A DNA stretch of 13,065 nucleotides, from contig JAUVXT010000042.1 in NCBI GenBank assembly GCA_030603465.1, positions 1-13,065 on the forward strand, in the 5' to 3' direction. The DNA is from Deltaproteobacteria bacterium. Lineage in GTDB: Bacteria; Desulfobacterota; Syntrophia; Syntrophales; UBA2210. The notes beneath the pieces were generated by a model. The model did no database searches. It saw only the letters and a program-made list of their open reading frames with translations, and had not been told where the DNA came from. A program made the translations under genes and the position numbers. Of the stretch, positions 1-8,426 are shown piece by piece (the stretch's first letter is position 1; the number at the start of each line of letters is the position of its first letter).

Positions 1-233
1 AAGCTCCGCTATGCCCCGACGAGTCGGGACATTATAATTGCAAGTAACTTGCATTATTTAAATTCGCGTATTACTTGGCATATATTAAGAAGTATCAATA
101 AGTTATGGCGATTTTGTAAATTCTAGTTACTTGGAAGTCAAGATGGGAGCTAAGGTTCCCTCTTTCACGTGTAAGTTCATGAACTGCCGCATAAACACCT
201 TTATTAGAAAAGAACCAAAAGTTTTAGAGCAGC
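1..233. other. non-coding stretch upstream of the transporter
   Basis: No convincing gene is seen here. The left edge has a short GC hairpin (CCCGA-CGAG-TCGGG near 16-30). It is followed by the palindrome CAAGTAACTTG (about 41-51) and scattered copies of TTACTTGG (about 72 and 126). The rest is AT-rich with no recognisable product in any frame. Confidence 0.5.
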
Positions 234-312
234 ATGAAACGGTTGGAAGAAAGATGAACTCCTCTACAAAGGAGTGAAAATGTCTTGCTGCGAATATACC
301 ATGTATCGATGA
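234..312 (+). promoter_or_regulatory. tandem micro-ORF leader before the transporter
   Basis: Three very short ORFs lie in tandem just before the transporter start. They are MKRLEER (234-257), MNSSTKE (254-277, overlapping the first through ATGA) and MSCCEYTMYR (280-312). The third has a strong ribosome site, AGGAG at 270-274. That site can pair with ACTCCT at 258-263 to form a 6-bp stem with a 6-nt loop. The transporter ATG follows the third stop by 7 nt. This looks like a translationally coupled leader, but ORFs this short also occur by chance. Confidence 0.3.
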
Positions 313-319
313 AGGAAAG

Positions 320-1498
320 ATGACAACTAGAAATACCACAGACATGAACATAAAAATCATACTGGCACTGACGCTGGTCCATTTTACTGGTGACTTTTTC
401 AACTCCTTTATCACCCCTCTGCTTCCCGCATTCGCCACAAAGTTTTCACTCTCCATGCTGCAAATCGGCCTGATCAGCGGGCTCGGGCGTTTTCTCGCAT
501 TCATTGTTCAACCTACCGTCGGATACCTGGCAGATCACCACCAGACACGCTTTTTCAGCCTTGGCGGGCCGATACTGGCGATGGTCTTTGTATCGCTTGT
601 CGGCGTGGCGCCGTCCTACGCGATTTTACTCTGCTTCATTGCCCTGGCATCGAGTGGGTCAGCCATGTTTCATCCAGCCGTTGCCGGGATGGTTCACACA
701 TACGCGGGAAAGAGATTGGGATTTTCTCTCTCCATATTCAATATGGGAGGAACACTGGGTTTTGGTCTGGGTCCTCTATTTATCACCTGGCTTGTCGTCA
801 CCTATGGGCTTCATATGACACCCATTACACTGATTCCGGGGCTCATACTGATGGCTCTTCTCTTCAGGATCGTCCCGCTCCCTGAAGGAGAAAGACTGAA
901 GAACAGCACCTTCATCGGATCGTTGCAAGAGGCCTTCGGGGGTGTCTGGAAGTTGATTGCCATTATATGGCTCATCATGGTACTGCGGGCCTTTTCCGCC
1001 CACGCCTTCAGGACATTTTTGCCCGTCCTCTATGCCGGGGAAGGGTTTTCATTGATGTCAATCGGTCTTCTGGTTTCTCTTTTCACGATAGCGGGAACGA
1101 TGAGCGGATTACTGTCGGGGTATGTCTCCTACAAAACGGGATATAAGAAGATTTTTTACACCTCCTATATCCTGTCGACGCCCGCCTTTCTCATCCTCCT
1201 CTTTGCCCCCGGGCAATGGGTCTATCCGGCCATCTTTCTGGCGGGATTTTCCATTATGGCCACACTTCCACTGGGAGTGGCGCTCGCTCAGGAACTGGCT
1301 CCCAAAGGGAGATCGATGGTATCGAGCATTATGATGGGATTCGCCTTCGGCCTTGGAGGGATTTTGAGTCCCCTCGTGGGAGGACTGGCCGATATATTCT
1401 CAATACGGTCGGTTCTTACCGTTATTGCTTTCGTGCCTGTCATGACGACAGGCCTTATATACTTTCTGCCGGGAGGAAAGGTTTCTCGGTCATCTTAA
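320..1498 (+). CDS. Fsr-like major facilitator superfamily transporter
   Basis: This is an inner-membrane secondary transporter of 392 residues with about 12 hydrophobic segments, the usual MFS size. The N-terminal half reads like the fosmidomycin-resistance (Fsr) branch: HFTGDFFNSFITPLLP in the first helix, then MLQIGLISG, QPTVGYLAD (the loop 2-3 motif), GSAMFHPAVAGM, and an NMGGTLGFGLGP segment. Fsr-type proteins export small molecules by proton antiport; the substrate here cannot be read from sequence. The ATG at 320 has GAAGGAAAG immediately upstream, giving short spacing. The ATG at 344 (MNIKII) is a plausible alternative start. It stands alone on the plus strand and converges on rimO. 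The family call is secure; the Fsr subfamily is likely but not proven. Confidence 0.85.
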   Translation: MTTRNTTDMNIKIILALTLVHFTGDFFNSFITPLLPAFATKFSLSMLQIGLISGLGRFLAFIVQPTVGYLADHHQTRFFSLGGPILAMVFVSLVGVAPSYAILLCFIALASSGSAMFHPAVAGMVHTYAGKRLGFSLSIFNMGGTLGFGLGPLFITWLVVTYGLHMTPITLIPGLILMALLFRIVPLPEGERLKNSTFIGSLQEAFGGVWKLIAIIWLIMVLRAFSAHAFRTFLPVLYAGEGFSLMSIGLLVSLFTIAGTMSGLLSGYVSYKTGYKKIFYTSYILSTPAFLILLFAPGQWVYPAIFLAGFSIMATLPLGVALAQELAPKGRSMVSSIMMGFAFGLGGILSPLVGGLADIFSIRSVLTVIAFVPVMTTGLIYFLPGGKVSRSS

Positions 1499-1565
1499 AT
1501 CTGGTTCTTATCACGATTAGAGGGTACAAGGAGTCGAGGGTTCAAGGATTCAAGTGAAATGCTAA

Positions 1566-1657
1566 AACCGTTCACGATTTACAGCTATCGGTTCACGGTT
1601 AAAAAAAAGTAAGCGAAAGAATTAACTGTGAACTGTAAACCGATAACTGTGAAGGGT
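1566..1657. repeat. large imperfect palindrome between convergent genes, possible bidirectional terminator
   Basis: Arms at 1566-1600 and 1624-1657 are built from GTTCACGGTT / AACTGTGAAC units. The inner ends pair well (AACYGTGAACYG), as do the outer ends (about 9 bp), with a mismatched middle. A run of eight A follows the left arm. It lies between the stop of the transporter and the stop of rimO. It could therefore end transcription from both sides, but the stem is imperfect and it may simply be an intergenic repeat unit. Confidence 0.45.
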
Positions 1658-1712
1658 CACCAAAAAAGACACAGCAGACATCGAAAGATTTGAGAAGAAC
1701 CTTAAATCTTAA

Positions 1713-3053
1713 CTACAGCTCCTCTGCATAGAGATCATACTCTTCGCACCCGGTTATCCTGCAAGTGATGATATCCCCCGGCGATCTTCCCCTCGATTTC
1801 ACATAGGTTACGCCGTCAATATCGGGGGCCTGTCTTTGCGCTCTCCCGACATAATCATACTCGGATATTTCAGATTCCCCCTCTATCAGTATCTCCTCTT
1901 CGGAACCTATCAGGGTTTGATTTATTTCATAGGAGACAAGCGACTGTTCTTCCATGATTGTATTTCTCCTCGACTCCTTCACCCCTTCCGAAACCTGCCG
2001 GGGAAGTTGTGCCGCCTCCGTCCCCTCCTCCTGTGAATACTTGAATACGCCTAGATGATCGAAGCGTGTTTCCTGCACGAATTCCAGAAGATTCTTGAAC
2101 CTTTTGGGGGTCTCTCCGGGGAATCCCACAATCAGTGATGTCCGTATCGCCACACCGGGGACAATCTTTCTCGTTCTCGCCAGCGTCTCTCTGATGCGTG
2201 AGCCGTCGCCCCTTCGCTTCATCGCTGTGAGGATCTCATCGTCTATGTGCTGTACGGGAATATCCAGATAATTGCAGATCTTTTCTTCTTTCGCGACTAT
2301 TTCCAGGAGTTCGCCGGTAATATTCATGGGATACGTGTAGAGGAGCCGTATCCATTTTATTCCCTCTATGGAAACGATCCCTTTCAAGAGAGTCGCCAGC
2401 GTAACGCCGCTTTTCAGGTCCCTGCCATAAGACGTAGTATCCTGAGCCGTAATGATCACCTCTTTCACACCTCTCCCGGCAAGGCTTTCGGCCTCCGCGA
2501 TGACATCATCTGTTTCCCGGCTTCTGAATCTCCCCCTGATAGCGGGGATGACACAATAGGAACACCTGTTTGAACACCCCTCGGAAACCTTCAGATAGGA
2601 CATGTGGGCGGGTGTGGATATCACACGGGGATGGTATGAGCGCATGAGGAATGTTGGATCGCCGATGCAAACCCGGTCCTCGTGGGAATCCCCTTTTTCA
2701 AGACCTCTGACAAGCTCTGCCACACGGGGAATCTCACCGGTCCCTATGAAAAGATCGACCTCTGGGATCTCCCTCGCCAAGGCCGAACCGTACCTCTGGG
2801 GCAGACAGCCTGCAACTATCAGTCGCCCGCACCTGCCATTCTTCTTCATCTGGGCCATGCGAAAGATCTCATCGATGGATTCCTCTTTCGCGGGAAGGAT
2901 AAATGCGCAGGTATTGATAATAATGATATCTGCTTCTTCCGGGTGGGGAGTAATCTCAAGACCGTCTTTGATCAAGGTGGCCGTTATTACTTCAGAATCT
3001 ACAAGATTTTTCGGACATCCCAGGCTTACTACATGTACCTTTTCTTTTCTCAC
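1713..3053 (-). CDS. rimO: ribosomal protein S12 methylthiotransferase RimO
   Basis: This is a radical-SAM enzyme that adds a methylthio group to the conserved aspartate of ribosomal protein S12. It has 446 residues, normal for RimO. The N-terminal UPF0004 domain supplies three cluster cysteines: C13 (SLGCPKN), C49 (NTCAF) and C83 (AGCLPQ). The radical-SAM cluster is C160-x3-C164-x2-C167 (CSNRCSYC), followed by IRGRFRSR. A TRAM domain fills roughly the last 70 residues. SLGCPKNLVDSE and the IRGRFRSR context favour RimO over MiaB. The start is GTG at 3053, one base after the ftsK stop. The overlapping ATG (TAATG) meets a stop at once and cannot be used, so translation probably depends on coupling to ftsK. 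It is the last gene of the plsC-uppP-ftsK-rimO operon. Confidence 0.95.
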   Translation of the reverse strand: MRKEKVHVVSLGCPKNLVDSEVITATLIKDGLEITPHPEEADIIIINTCAFILPAKEESIDEIFRMAQMKKNGRCGRLIVAGCLPQRYGSALAREIPEVDLFIGTGEIPRVAELVRGLEKGDSHEDRVCIGDPTFLMRSYHPRVISTPAHMSYLKVSEGCSNRCSYCVIPAIRGRFRSRETDDVIAEAESLAGRGVKEVIITAQDTTSYGRDLKSGVTLATLLKGIVSIEGIKWIRLLYTYPMNITGELLEIVAKEEKICNYLDIPVQHIDDEILTAMKRRGDGSRIRETLARTRKIVPGVAIRTSLIVGFPGETPKRFKNLLEFVQETRFDHLGVFKYSQEEGTEAAQLPRQVSEGVKESRRNTIMEEQSLVSYEINQTLIGSEEEILIEGESEISEYDYVGRAQRQAPDIDGVTYVKSRGRSPGDIITCRITGCEEYDLYAEEL

Positions 3054-3054
3054 A

Positions 3055-5277
3055 TTATTCAGGCAATTTATTTGCCAACACCTTTCTCGGTTTTACTCCG
3101 TCGGAAGGGCCGACTACCCCTTCCACCTCCATTCTCTCGATTATCCGGGCAGCCCTGTTGTAACCTACCTTCAGGTAACGCTGCACCAGGGATATTGAAG
3201 CCTGCCCCAGATCGGTAACCAGTTCTACGGCCGCATCATATTTTTCATCATACTCTCCCTCCGATTTGCCCTCTCTCGCCTCGACGCTGTACTGGGATAT
3301 GGATTCGTCATAGCTGGGAGTACCTTGTTTCCTTATAAAACCGGTAATGCTCTCGATTTCCTTGTCAGACACGAAGGCCCCGTGGATTCTCATAAGCTTC
3401 GATGTTCCCGTCGGCATAAAGAGCATATCTCCGCTGCCGAGAAGTTTTTCAGCACCCAGATGATCCAGTATGGTGCGGGAGTCCACCTTTGATGACACCT
3501 GGAAGGATATACGAATAGGAAAGTTGGCCTTTATTATTCCGGTAATAACGTCCACCGAGGGCCTCTGCGTGGCCAGGATCAGATGGATTCCCGCGGCCCG
3601 CGCCATCTGGGCGAGGCGTGCCAGTGATTCCTCCACATTCCTCTGGGCAACCATCATGAGATCGGCCAGTTCATCAATAACAATGATGATATAGGGAAGT
3701 TTCTCATGGACCGTGGCAGTCTCCCCGGAGGTCTCCAGTGAAGAAACTTTACCCCCTTCCCCTTCTTTTGTCTTTTCCCTTTTTTCCAGCAATCTATTAT
3801 ATCTTTCGATACTCTTGACGCCCAGTTCACTTATTACCTTGTATCTCCTCTCCATTTCATCGACTGCCCATTTGAGCGTATGGGAGGCCTTCTTGGGATT
3901 AACCACCACGGGATGGAGGAGATGAGGTATGCCCTCATATGCCGAGAGTTCCAACCTCTTTGGGTCTATCATAAGAAACTTGACATCATCGGGCATCGCC
4001 TTGAAAAGTATGCTGCAGATCATTGCATTAAGGGAGACACTTTTACCGGAACCGGTAGTTCCGGCGATGAGGAGATGCGGCATCTTGGCAAGGTCTGCCA
4101 CCACGGGGTCCCCCACAATGTCTTTTCCAAGGCCTATAGCCAATCGATGCTTTGATTCCAGAAATTCTATATTATCCAGAACATCCTTCAGGTGAACCGG
4201 CTCTCTCATTTGATTGGGGATCTCTATGCCGATTACCGATTTCCCCGGTATGGGCGCCACGATCCGTACACCCTGGGCCTTCAACGCAAGGGCCAGATCA
4301 TCGGCAAGATTTGTTATTCTATTTATCTTCACGCCTGGCGCGGGCTCGAGTTCATACATGGTAATGACGGGCCCCGGTCTTACCTCCACCACCTTGCCCT
4401 CTACGCCAAAATCCGCCAGTTTCTTCTCGAGGAGCCTCGCGTTCATGACAAGGCTCTCCTTCTTCATCCGTACGTCTTTCTTTTCAACCCTGTCGAGCAA
4501 TGTCAAGGGGGGAAGTGTAAAGGTATCCCCCCTCTGCGCAAACTCAAAGGCCACCTGCTCCTGCTTTTTGACCCGGGTTGCCTCCTTTGCTGCCTGCTTA
4601 TCATCAATTCGTGGGGCTTCCTGTGCTATCCTCACCTTTTGATGCCTTGTTATCTTCTTTTTCCTCTTCAATCTTTCGGCCCTTATCAACACGAAAGATT
4701 TAAGACCGCCAAGGATGCTCTTCACAATCCTCATTACACTTTTTGCGAGAGATACAAAGGATATATCGAAGGTGATTATCAGTGATACCAGGAGAATAAC
4801 GACGAGAAGAATATGGGTGCCTATCTGATTCAGATAAGTATGCAAAAACAGTTTCGAAAATATCCCCAGCACCCCTCCCGGCTTCAAGGCATAACCAAAA
4901 AATGAGATGGTATCAAATCTCGCCGCAAGGATTGCCGACAGCGAAAATACGATGCCTGTAAAACCGAGGGTGGTGACGGCGTTGAACTTGAAGGCACGAC
5001 TGAGGAATAATTTAAAGGAGAATACAATGAACAGAATGGGAAAGAGATACGCGCTGAGACCGAAGAACCCCAGCAGACCGGCAGAGATATAAGAACCAAC
5101 GAAGCCGCCCATATTTTTTGTGTGCGCTTTGTCCGCCACAAAGTGGGTAAGGGATGGATCGGAAGGGCTATAGGAAATAAGGCATAAAAGGAGAAAAAGG
5201 GACAGCGCGAGCAAAATAAAACCCGTTATTTCCCTGGATCTCCTGTTTTCTTTTCTGTCTTCCTTCATTCTTTTCAT
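3055..5277 (-). CDS. ftsK: FtsK/SpoIIIE family DNA translocase
   Basis: This is a septal DNA pump that moves chromosome termini at division and serves XerCD recombination. It has 740 residues. Hydrophobic segments near 18-36, 57-88, 103-119 and 153-176 anchor it in the membrane. A short charged linker (about 200-245, rich in K/R/E) replaces the long linker of E. coli FtsK. The motor domain has Walker A GTTGSGKS at 406-413, IDPKRLELS at 437-445, Walker B IIVIDELADL at 531-540, and ATQRPSVDVITG at 569-580. The C-terminal winged-helix gamma domain (about 677-735, with LVQRYLKVGYNRAARI) is the part that reads polarity sequences in DNA. The ATG at 5277 overlaps the uppP stop as ATGA, indicating translational coupling. 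The cytokinesis-type architecture is complete and nothing is missing. Confidence 0.96.
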   Translation of the reverse strand: MKRMKEDRKENRRSREITGFILLALSLFLLLCLISYSPSDPSLTHFVADKAHTKNMGGFVGSYISAGLLGFFGLSAYLFPILFIVFSFKLFLSRAFKFNAVTTLGFTGIVFSLSAILAARFDTISFFGYALKPGGVLGIFSKLFLHTYLNQIGTHILLVVILLVSLIITFDISFVSLAKSVMRIVKSILGGLKSFVLIRAERLKRKKKITRHQKVRIAQEAPRIDDKQAAKEATRVKKQEQVAFEFAQRGDTFTLPPLTLLDRVEKKDVRMKKESLVMNARLLEKKLADFGVEGKVVEVRPGPVITMYELEPAPGVKINRITNLADDLALALKAQGVRIVAPIPGKSVIGIEIPNQMREPVHLKDVLDNIEFLESKHRLAIGLGKDIVGDPVVADLAKMPHLLIAGTTGSGKSVSLNAMICSILFKAMPDDVKFLMIDPKRLELSAYEGIPHLLHPVVVNPKKASHTLKWAVDEMERRYKVISELGVKSIERYNRLLEKREKTKEGEGGKVSSLETSGETATVHEKLPYIIIVIDELADLMMVAQRNVEESLARLAQMARAAGIHLILATQRPSVDVITGIIKANFPIRISFQVSSKVDSRTILDHLGAEKLLGSGDMLFMPTGTSKLMRIHGAFVSDKEIESITGFIRKQGTPSYDESISQYSVEAREGKSEGEYDEKYDAAVELVTDLGQASISLVQRYLKVGYNRAARIIERMEVEGVVGPSDGVKPRKVLANKLPE

Positions 5278-6104
5278 AAAACAAATTTAATGATCAGTAT
5301 TGTGATTCCCAAAAACCAGCAGTAGAGGGCAAATATACTCAACCTTCTCTTCTTAATAATAAAAAACAAAAGCTTAAGGGTTAGAAAGCCGGTTATCATC
5401 GCGGCAATCGTCCCCGCCACATAAATCGCCATGTCACCGGGGGAAACCTCGGAAATATATCCCAGTTCAAGAACAGTGGCACCCATAACAGCCGGCACGG
5501 ACAGGAGAAATGAAAATCTCGCCGCCGTCTCGCCGTCCAATTTTCTGAAAATACCAAAGGCAATGGTAGAACCGGATCTTGATAATCCGGGCATCAGCGC
5601 CGCCGCCTGCACAATCCCGATGATTATGCCGTCATAGATATTCAGATCCTTCTCGCCCCTCGGCGTATTTTTTACCCTGTCGGACAAAAAAAGGAGCCCC
5701 CCCGTCACGAGAAGCATCAGCGCCACGACCTCCACCCGCTCAAAAAATCCGTGTATATGATCTTTGAACATAAAACCGACAGCACCGGTGCAGACTGTCC
5801 CCACGATTATAAAAAGAGCTATTTTTCTCCTTGTATGTATGAAACTCTCGTCGTACTCGTATCCCCTCTTTTGATACCATTTCCGCGGAAGAAGGGCCCT
5901 CAGTATATCATATATGTCTCTTCTGAGAAAGAATACTATGGCGAGGAGCGTCCCGAAATGGAGCATCACATCGAATAGGACACCCGGCTGCTGAAACCCC
6001 TCGATAAAGCTCTGAACGAGAACCAGATGACCGGAGCTGCTGACCGGCAGAAATTCCGTCAATCCCTGGACTATTCCAAGCAATATGCCTTCCTGGAAAC
6101 CCAA
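5274..6104 (-). CDS. uppP: undecaprenyl-diphosphatase UppP (BacA)
   Basis: This integral membrane phosphatase recycles undecaprenyl pyrophosphate to the monophosphate carrier used for peptidoglycan and other surface polymers. In some bacteria extra copies give bacitracin tolerance. It has 276 residues, typical for the family. Both signature motifs are present: LTEFLPVSSSGHL at 15-27 and MPGLSRSGST at 171-180, with catalytic E17 and R176. Several further hydrophobic helices are visible. The start is TTG at 6104, three bases after the plsC-like stop. GAGAGAGGAA about 7 nt upstream supports that start. The gene overlaps ftsK by 4 nt. Its place between an acyltransferase and ftsK makes an envelope and division operon. 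Confidence 0.95.
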   Translation of the reverse strand: MGFQEGILLGIVQGLTEFLPVSSSGHLVLVQSFIEGFQQPGVLFDVMLHFGTLLAIVFFLRRDIYDILRALLPRKWYQKRGYEYDESFIHTRRKIALFIIVGTVCTGAVGFMFKDHIHGFFERVEVVALMLLVTGGLLFLSDRVKNTPRGEKDLNIYDGIIIGIVQAAALMPGLSRSGSTIAFGIFRKLDGETAARFSFLLSVPAVMGATVLELGYISEVSPGDMAIYVAGTIAAMITGFLTLKLLFFIIKKRRLSIFALYCWFLGITILIIKFVL

Positions 6105-6107
6105 TAA

Positions 6108-6845
6108 TTATTCCTCTCTCGTATCCTGATCATCCTCTTTATATTTATAGAAGTTCTCCACTATGACATCGCGCACCTCTTTTACGAGATCGTCTCTATT
6201 GTCAAGGGTATAGTTTCTTACATCTATCGGTTTATCTATGACGATAGTCACTTTTCTAGGACTAACCTTTAGTGATCTCCTCGGCATAATTTCCCTGCTC
6301 CCCACTATGGAAAAGGGGATAATCGGAACTCCCGACTGTATTGCCAGATAAAACAACCCTTTTTTAAAGGGCCTGATCTTTCCGTCCCGGCTCCTCGTCC
6401 CTTCGGGAAAGGTCATGAGAGATTTACCCTTTTTCACCTGCAGGGCCGCTTCATCGAGGCTCTTCAGAGCCTTTTCCCGATTTTGTCTGTCAATCTCAAT
6501 GTATTCCGCCCTTCTCATCGCTTCCCCGAAGATGGGGAAAACAAAGAGTTCTTTCTTCACAATCCAGCGGAACTGCCCGGGAATGTAAACAAGGGCAAGG
6601 AGAACATCAAAATCGCTCTGGTGGTTTGCCATAAATACATAGGGACCTCCGGCAGGGATATTCTCACTCCCGATTAAATCGGCCTTTATGCCGCATATAA
6701 AGAGAAGCATCCTCGCCCAGATTTTTGCAATCCTGTGAGCGCTGTTCGCGCCGTATTTTAAGAGGGGGAACAAAATGACAACCATACCGGACATAAAGGC
6801 GGTAATGATAATTCCCAGTGTTACCAGCAGTGCAGATCGTATCAT
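6108..6845 (-). CDS. plsC: 1-acyl-sn-glycerol-3-phosphate acyltransferase (PlsC family)
   Basis: This is a membrane-associated acyltransferase expected to acylate lysophosphatidic acid to phosphatidic acid in phospholipid synthesis. It has 245 residues. An N-terminal membrane segment (about 5-30) is followed by motif I NHQSDFD at 74-80 (H75 and D80 of the HX4D pair). Next come EYIEIDR (114-120), motif III FPEGTRS at 146-152, and GVPIIPFSIVGS (172-183, motif IV). The ATG at 6845 has AAGGAG 8 nt upstream. It is the first gene of the minus-strand operon. The LPLAT family is certain. The exact acceptor (lysophosphatidate rather than another lysolipid) is inferred from the length and the closeness of the motifs to PlsC. 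Confidence 0.88.
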   Translation of the reverse strand: MIRSALLVTLGIIITAFMSGMVVILFPLLKYGANSAHRIAKIWARMLLFICGIKADLIGSENIPAGGPYVFMANHQSDFDVLLALVYIPGQFRWIVKKELFVFPIFGEAMRRAEYIEIDRQNREKALKSLDEAALQVKKGKSLMTFPEGTRSRDGKIRPFKKGLFYLAIQSGVPIIPFSIVGSREIMPRRSLKVSPRKVTIVIDKPIDVRNYTLDNRDDLVKEVRDVIVENFYKYKEDDQDTREE

Positions 6846-6885
6846 CGAGCCGTCTCCTTGCTTCCGAACAAGACTTTTTCAATTA

Positions 6886-6914
6886 TTTCTACTTAATATT
6901 GCAGGTGAAGTCAA
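6886..6914 (-). promoter_or_regulatory. candidate sigma-70 promoter for the plsC-uppP-ftsK-rimO operon
   Basis: Read on the minus strand, TTGACT (6914-6909) is followed after 17 nt by TAGAAA (6891-6886), about 40 nt before the plsC-like ATG. The -35 box matches 5/6 and the -10 box 4/6. It is the best-spaced pair in the gap, but such matches are not rare in AT-rich DNA. Confidence 0.35.
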
Positions 6915-7200
6915 TAAGGAATTGCAGAAGCGCCGTTATTGACTCGACACACAACGATACTTTTAACACATCCGTTCGAATGCCCGTCATCAGGGTTTCG
7001 CTATCCGTTTTCAGTCCGGCACAGTTTACGCGCTGGCAAGCTGTACTTTTGGAGTTGACAGCATTTATCAAGGTATCTATCGGCTATCTGACCGTGGTTC
7101 AACGAAGAAATGTATTATCGACTTCACCTACCAAATAAACGCTTTGTAATATATTAAAGAATCGACGACTTACGGTAGAAATATAGTTTTTGTTCAGCGA
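6915..7200. other. intergenic stretch without a recognised gene
   Basis: Short overlapping reading frames exist on both strands (about 60-106 codons), but none has a recognisable domain, good codon pattern or clear ribosome site. The stretch separates the core operon from the integron and may contain decayed DNA. I see no RNA gene or strong structure in it. Confidence 0.45.
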
Positions 7201-7257
7201 TAATTTAGTATGGTGTCCCTTTAATAGTGTCCCTTTAATATTGGTGTCCCTTTAATA
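7201..7257 (-). repeat. RAYT/REP-type repeat cluster at the left edge of the integron
   Basis: Read on the minus strand this is three direct copies of TATTAAAGGGACAC (plus-strand 7213-7226, 7227-7240, 7244-7257). It ends in AGGGACACCATACTAAATTA (7220-7201). The terminal block matches 17-18 of 20 bases of GGGGACACCTTACTTAATTA at 12601-12620, in the opposite orientation. Such GGGACACC...AATTA blocks are commonly seen beside REP-associated tyrosine transposases. The cluster starts 16 nt beyond the integrase stop. Confidence 0.6.
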
Positions 7258-7273
7258 TGCTCCTTAATATCCG

Positions 7274-8284
7274 TCAAAAGTCAAGCGGGCTTTTGGCCTC
7301 CTTAACCGTCCGGCTCGGCACACAGTGAGTATAGATCATTGTCGTCCGCACATCGCTGTGACCAAGCAACTCCTGAATGGTGCGGATATCATAATTTGCC
7401 TGAAGAAGGTGCGTCGCAAAACTATGGCGAAGGGTATGGGCGGAAGCTCTTTTAGTGAGTTGGGCTTTCGTGACCGCCTTTTTAATTGCTCTTTGAACAT
7501 GTGTCTCGTGATGATGGTACCGCCTGAATTCGTCTGTATCTGAAATGTAGGTCAATGCCTTCGCAGGGAAAAACCACTGCCAGACAAGTTCTTTACCTGC
7601 ATTTTTATATTTTTTTTCCAACTGGTTCATCATAAAAACACCGGAATATCCATCTTTCAGATCTTTTTGGTGCAACTTTTTTATCCGTTCAAGATGGGCT
7701 TGTAATTCCGGACGCAGCGTTTCAGGTAAAGGCACGGTTCTGTCTTTTTTTCCTTTCCCGTCATGGACAGTTAAAACGCCTGCATCAAAATTGAAATTAC
7801 TGACCCGAAGATTCAGGCACTCAAATAAACGGAGGCCGCAACCATAGAGCAGCTTTGCCATAAGGCTATAAGGATATGGTAACTTATTGATGATATTGTC
7901 AATTTCTTCCCGGGATAAAACAACTGGGATATATGGTTTTCTTTTGGCACGGACAACACCGTCGATTTTTCCAAAGTCCTTTTTCAGGATATTTCGAAAA
8001 AAGAACAAAATCGCGTTAAATGCCTGATTCTGAGACGAAGCAGAGACTTTCTGTTTGACCGCTAAAAAGGTCAAAAAATCCTTTACGTCTGAAGGAGATA
8101 ATGCTTCAGGATTTTTGCTTTTAGTAAAGCGCTGGAATTTCCGTGTCCATATAGCGTAGGATTTAAACGTCTTGGGCGAGTAGTGCCTGACCTTTATCTC
8201 ATCCTTCAATTCATCGTAGATTTTCTGCCATTTACAATTAATTTCTCCTTTGTTAATTGCCGGTATTTTGGTATAGTTGCGCAA
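7274..8284 (-). CDS. intI: integron integrase (IntI family tyrosine recombinase), catalytic core
   Basis: This tyrosine recombinase inserts and excises cassettes by joining attI and single-stranded attC. Its 336 residues are close to the 337 of IntI1. The SAM-like core-binding domain covers about 18-105 (HYSPKTFKSYAIWTRKF). Catalytic residues are R152 (GCGLRLFECLNLR), K179 (GKGKKDR), H283/R286 (HTLRHSF), H309 (LLGHSD) and nucleophile Y318. The decisive feature is the extra segment between the K and H-x-x-R boxes, about 232-272 (WQWFFPA ... HHHETHVQRA), found in integron integrases and not in XerC/D or phage integrases. The annotated start is a TTG. The frame stays open upstream to 8467 without ATG or GTG, and continues the protein of the 8427-8648 fragment. 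The true start is therefore probably at 8648, in another frame. Confidence 0.9.
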   Translation of the reverse strand: MRNYTKIPAINKGEINCKWQKIYDELKDEIKVRHYSPKTFKSYAIWTRKFQRFTKSKNPEALSPSDVKDFLTFLAVKQKVSASSQNQAFNAILFFFRNILKKDFGKIDGVVRAKRKPYIPVVLSREEIDNIINKLPYPYSLMAKLLYGCGLRLFECLNLRVSNFNFDAGVLTVHDGKGKKDRTVPLPETLRPELQAHLERIKKLHQKDLKDGYSGVFMMNQLEKKYKNAGKELVWQWFFPAKALTYISDTDEFRRYHHHETHVQRAIKKAVTKAQLTKRASAHTLRHSFATHLLQANYDIRTIQELLGHSDVRTTMIYTHCVPSRTVKEAKSPLDF

Positions 8285-8426
8285 ATTCTCTTTCAGAGAA
8301 GAACCATCAGCGTAAATCTCAGGTTTTAGATTATTCCTGATCCCATCGCTCTGTTGGCTTATTAAATCTAAAACCTCTTTAATGTCAGGCCGGTGGCCTG
8401 CCAGTTCATAAAAAAGATGTACCGAT

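Noticed and set aside
127..504. Minus-strand 125-codon ORF overlapping the transporter start
   Set aside because: It has no family resemblance and shares bases with the well-supported transporter N-terminus, so it is a shadow frame.
6818..7138. Overlapping small ORFs between the core operon and the integron
   Set aside because: No recognisable domain or ribosome site on either strand, and they overlap one another and the operon promoter.
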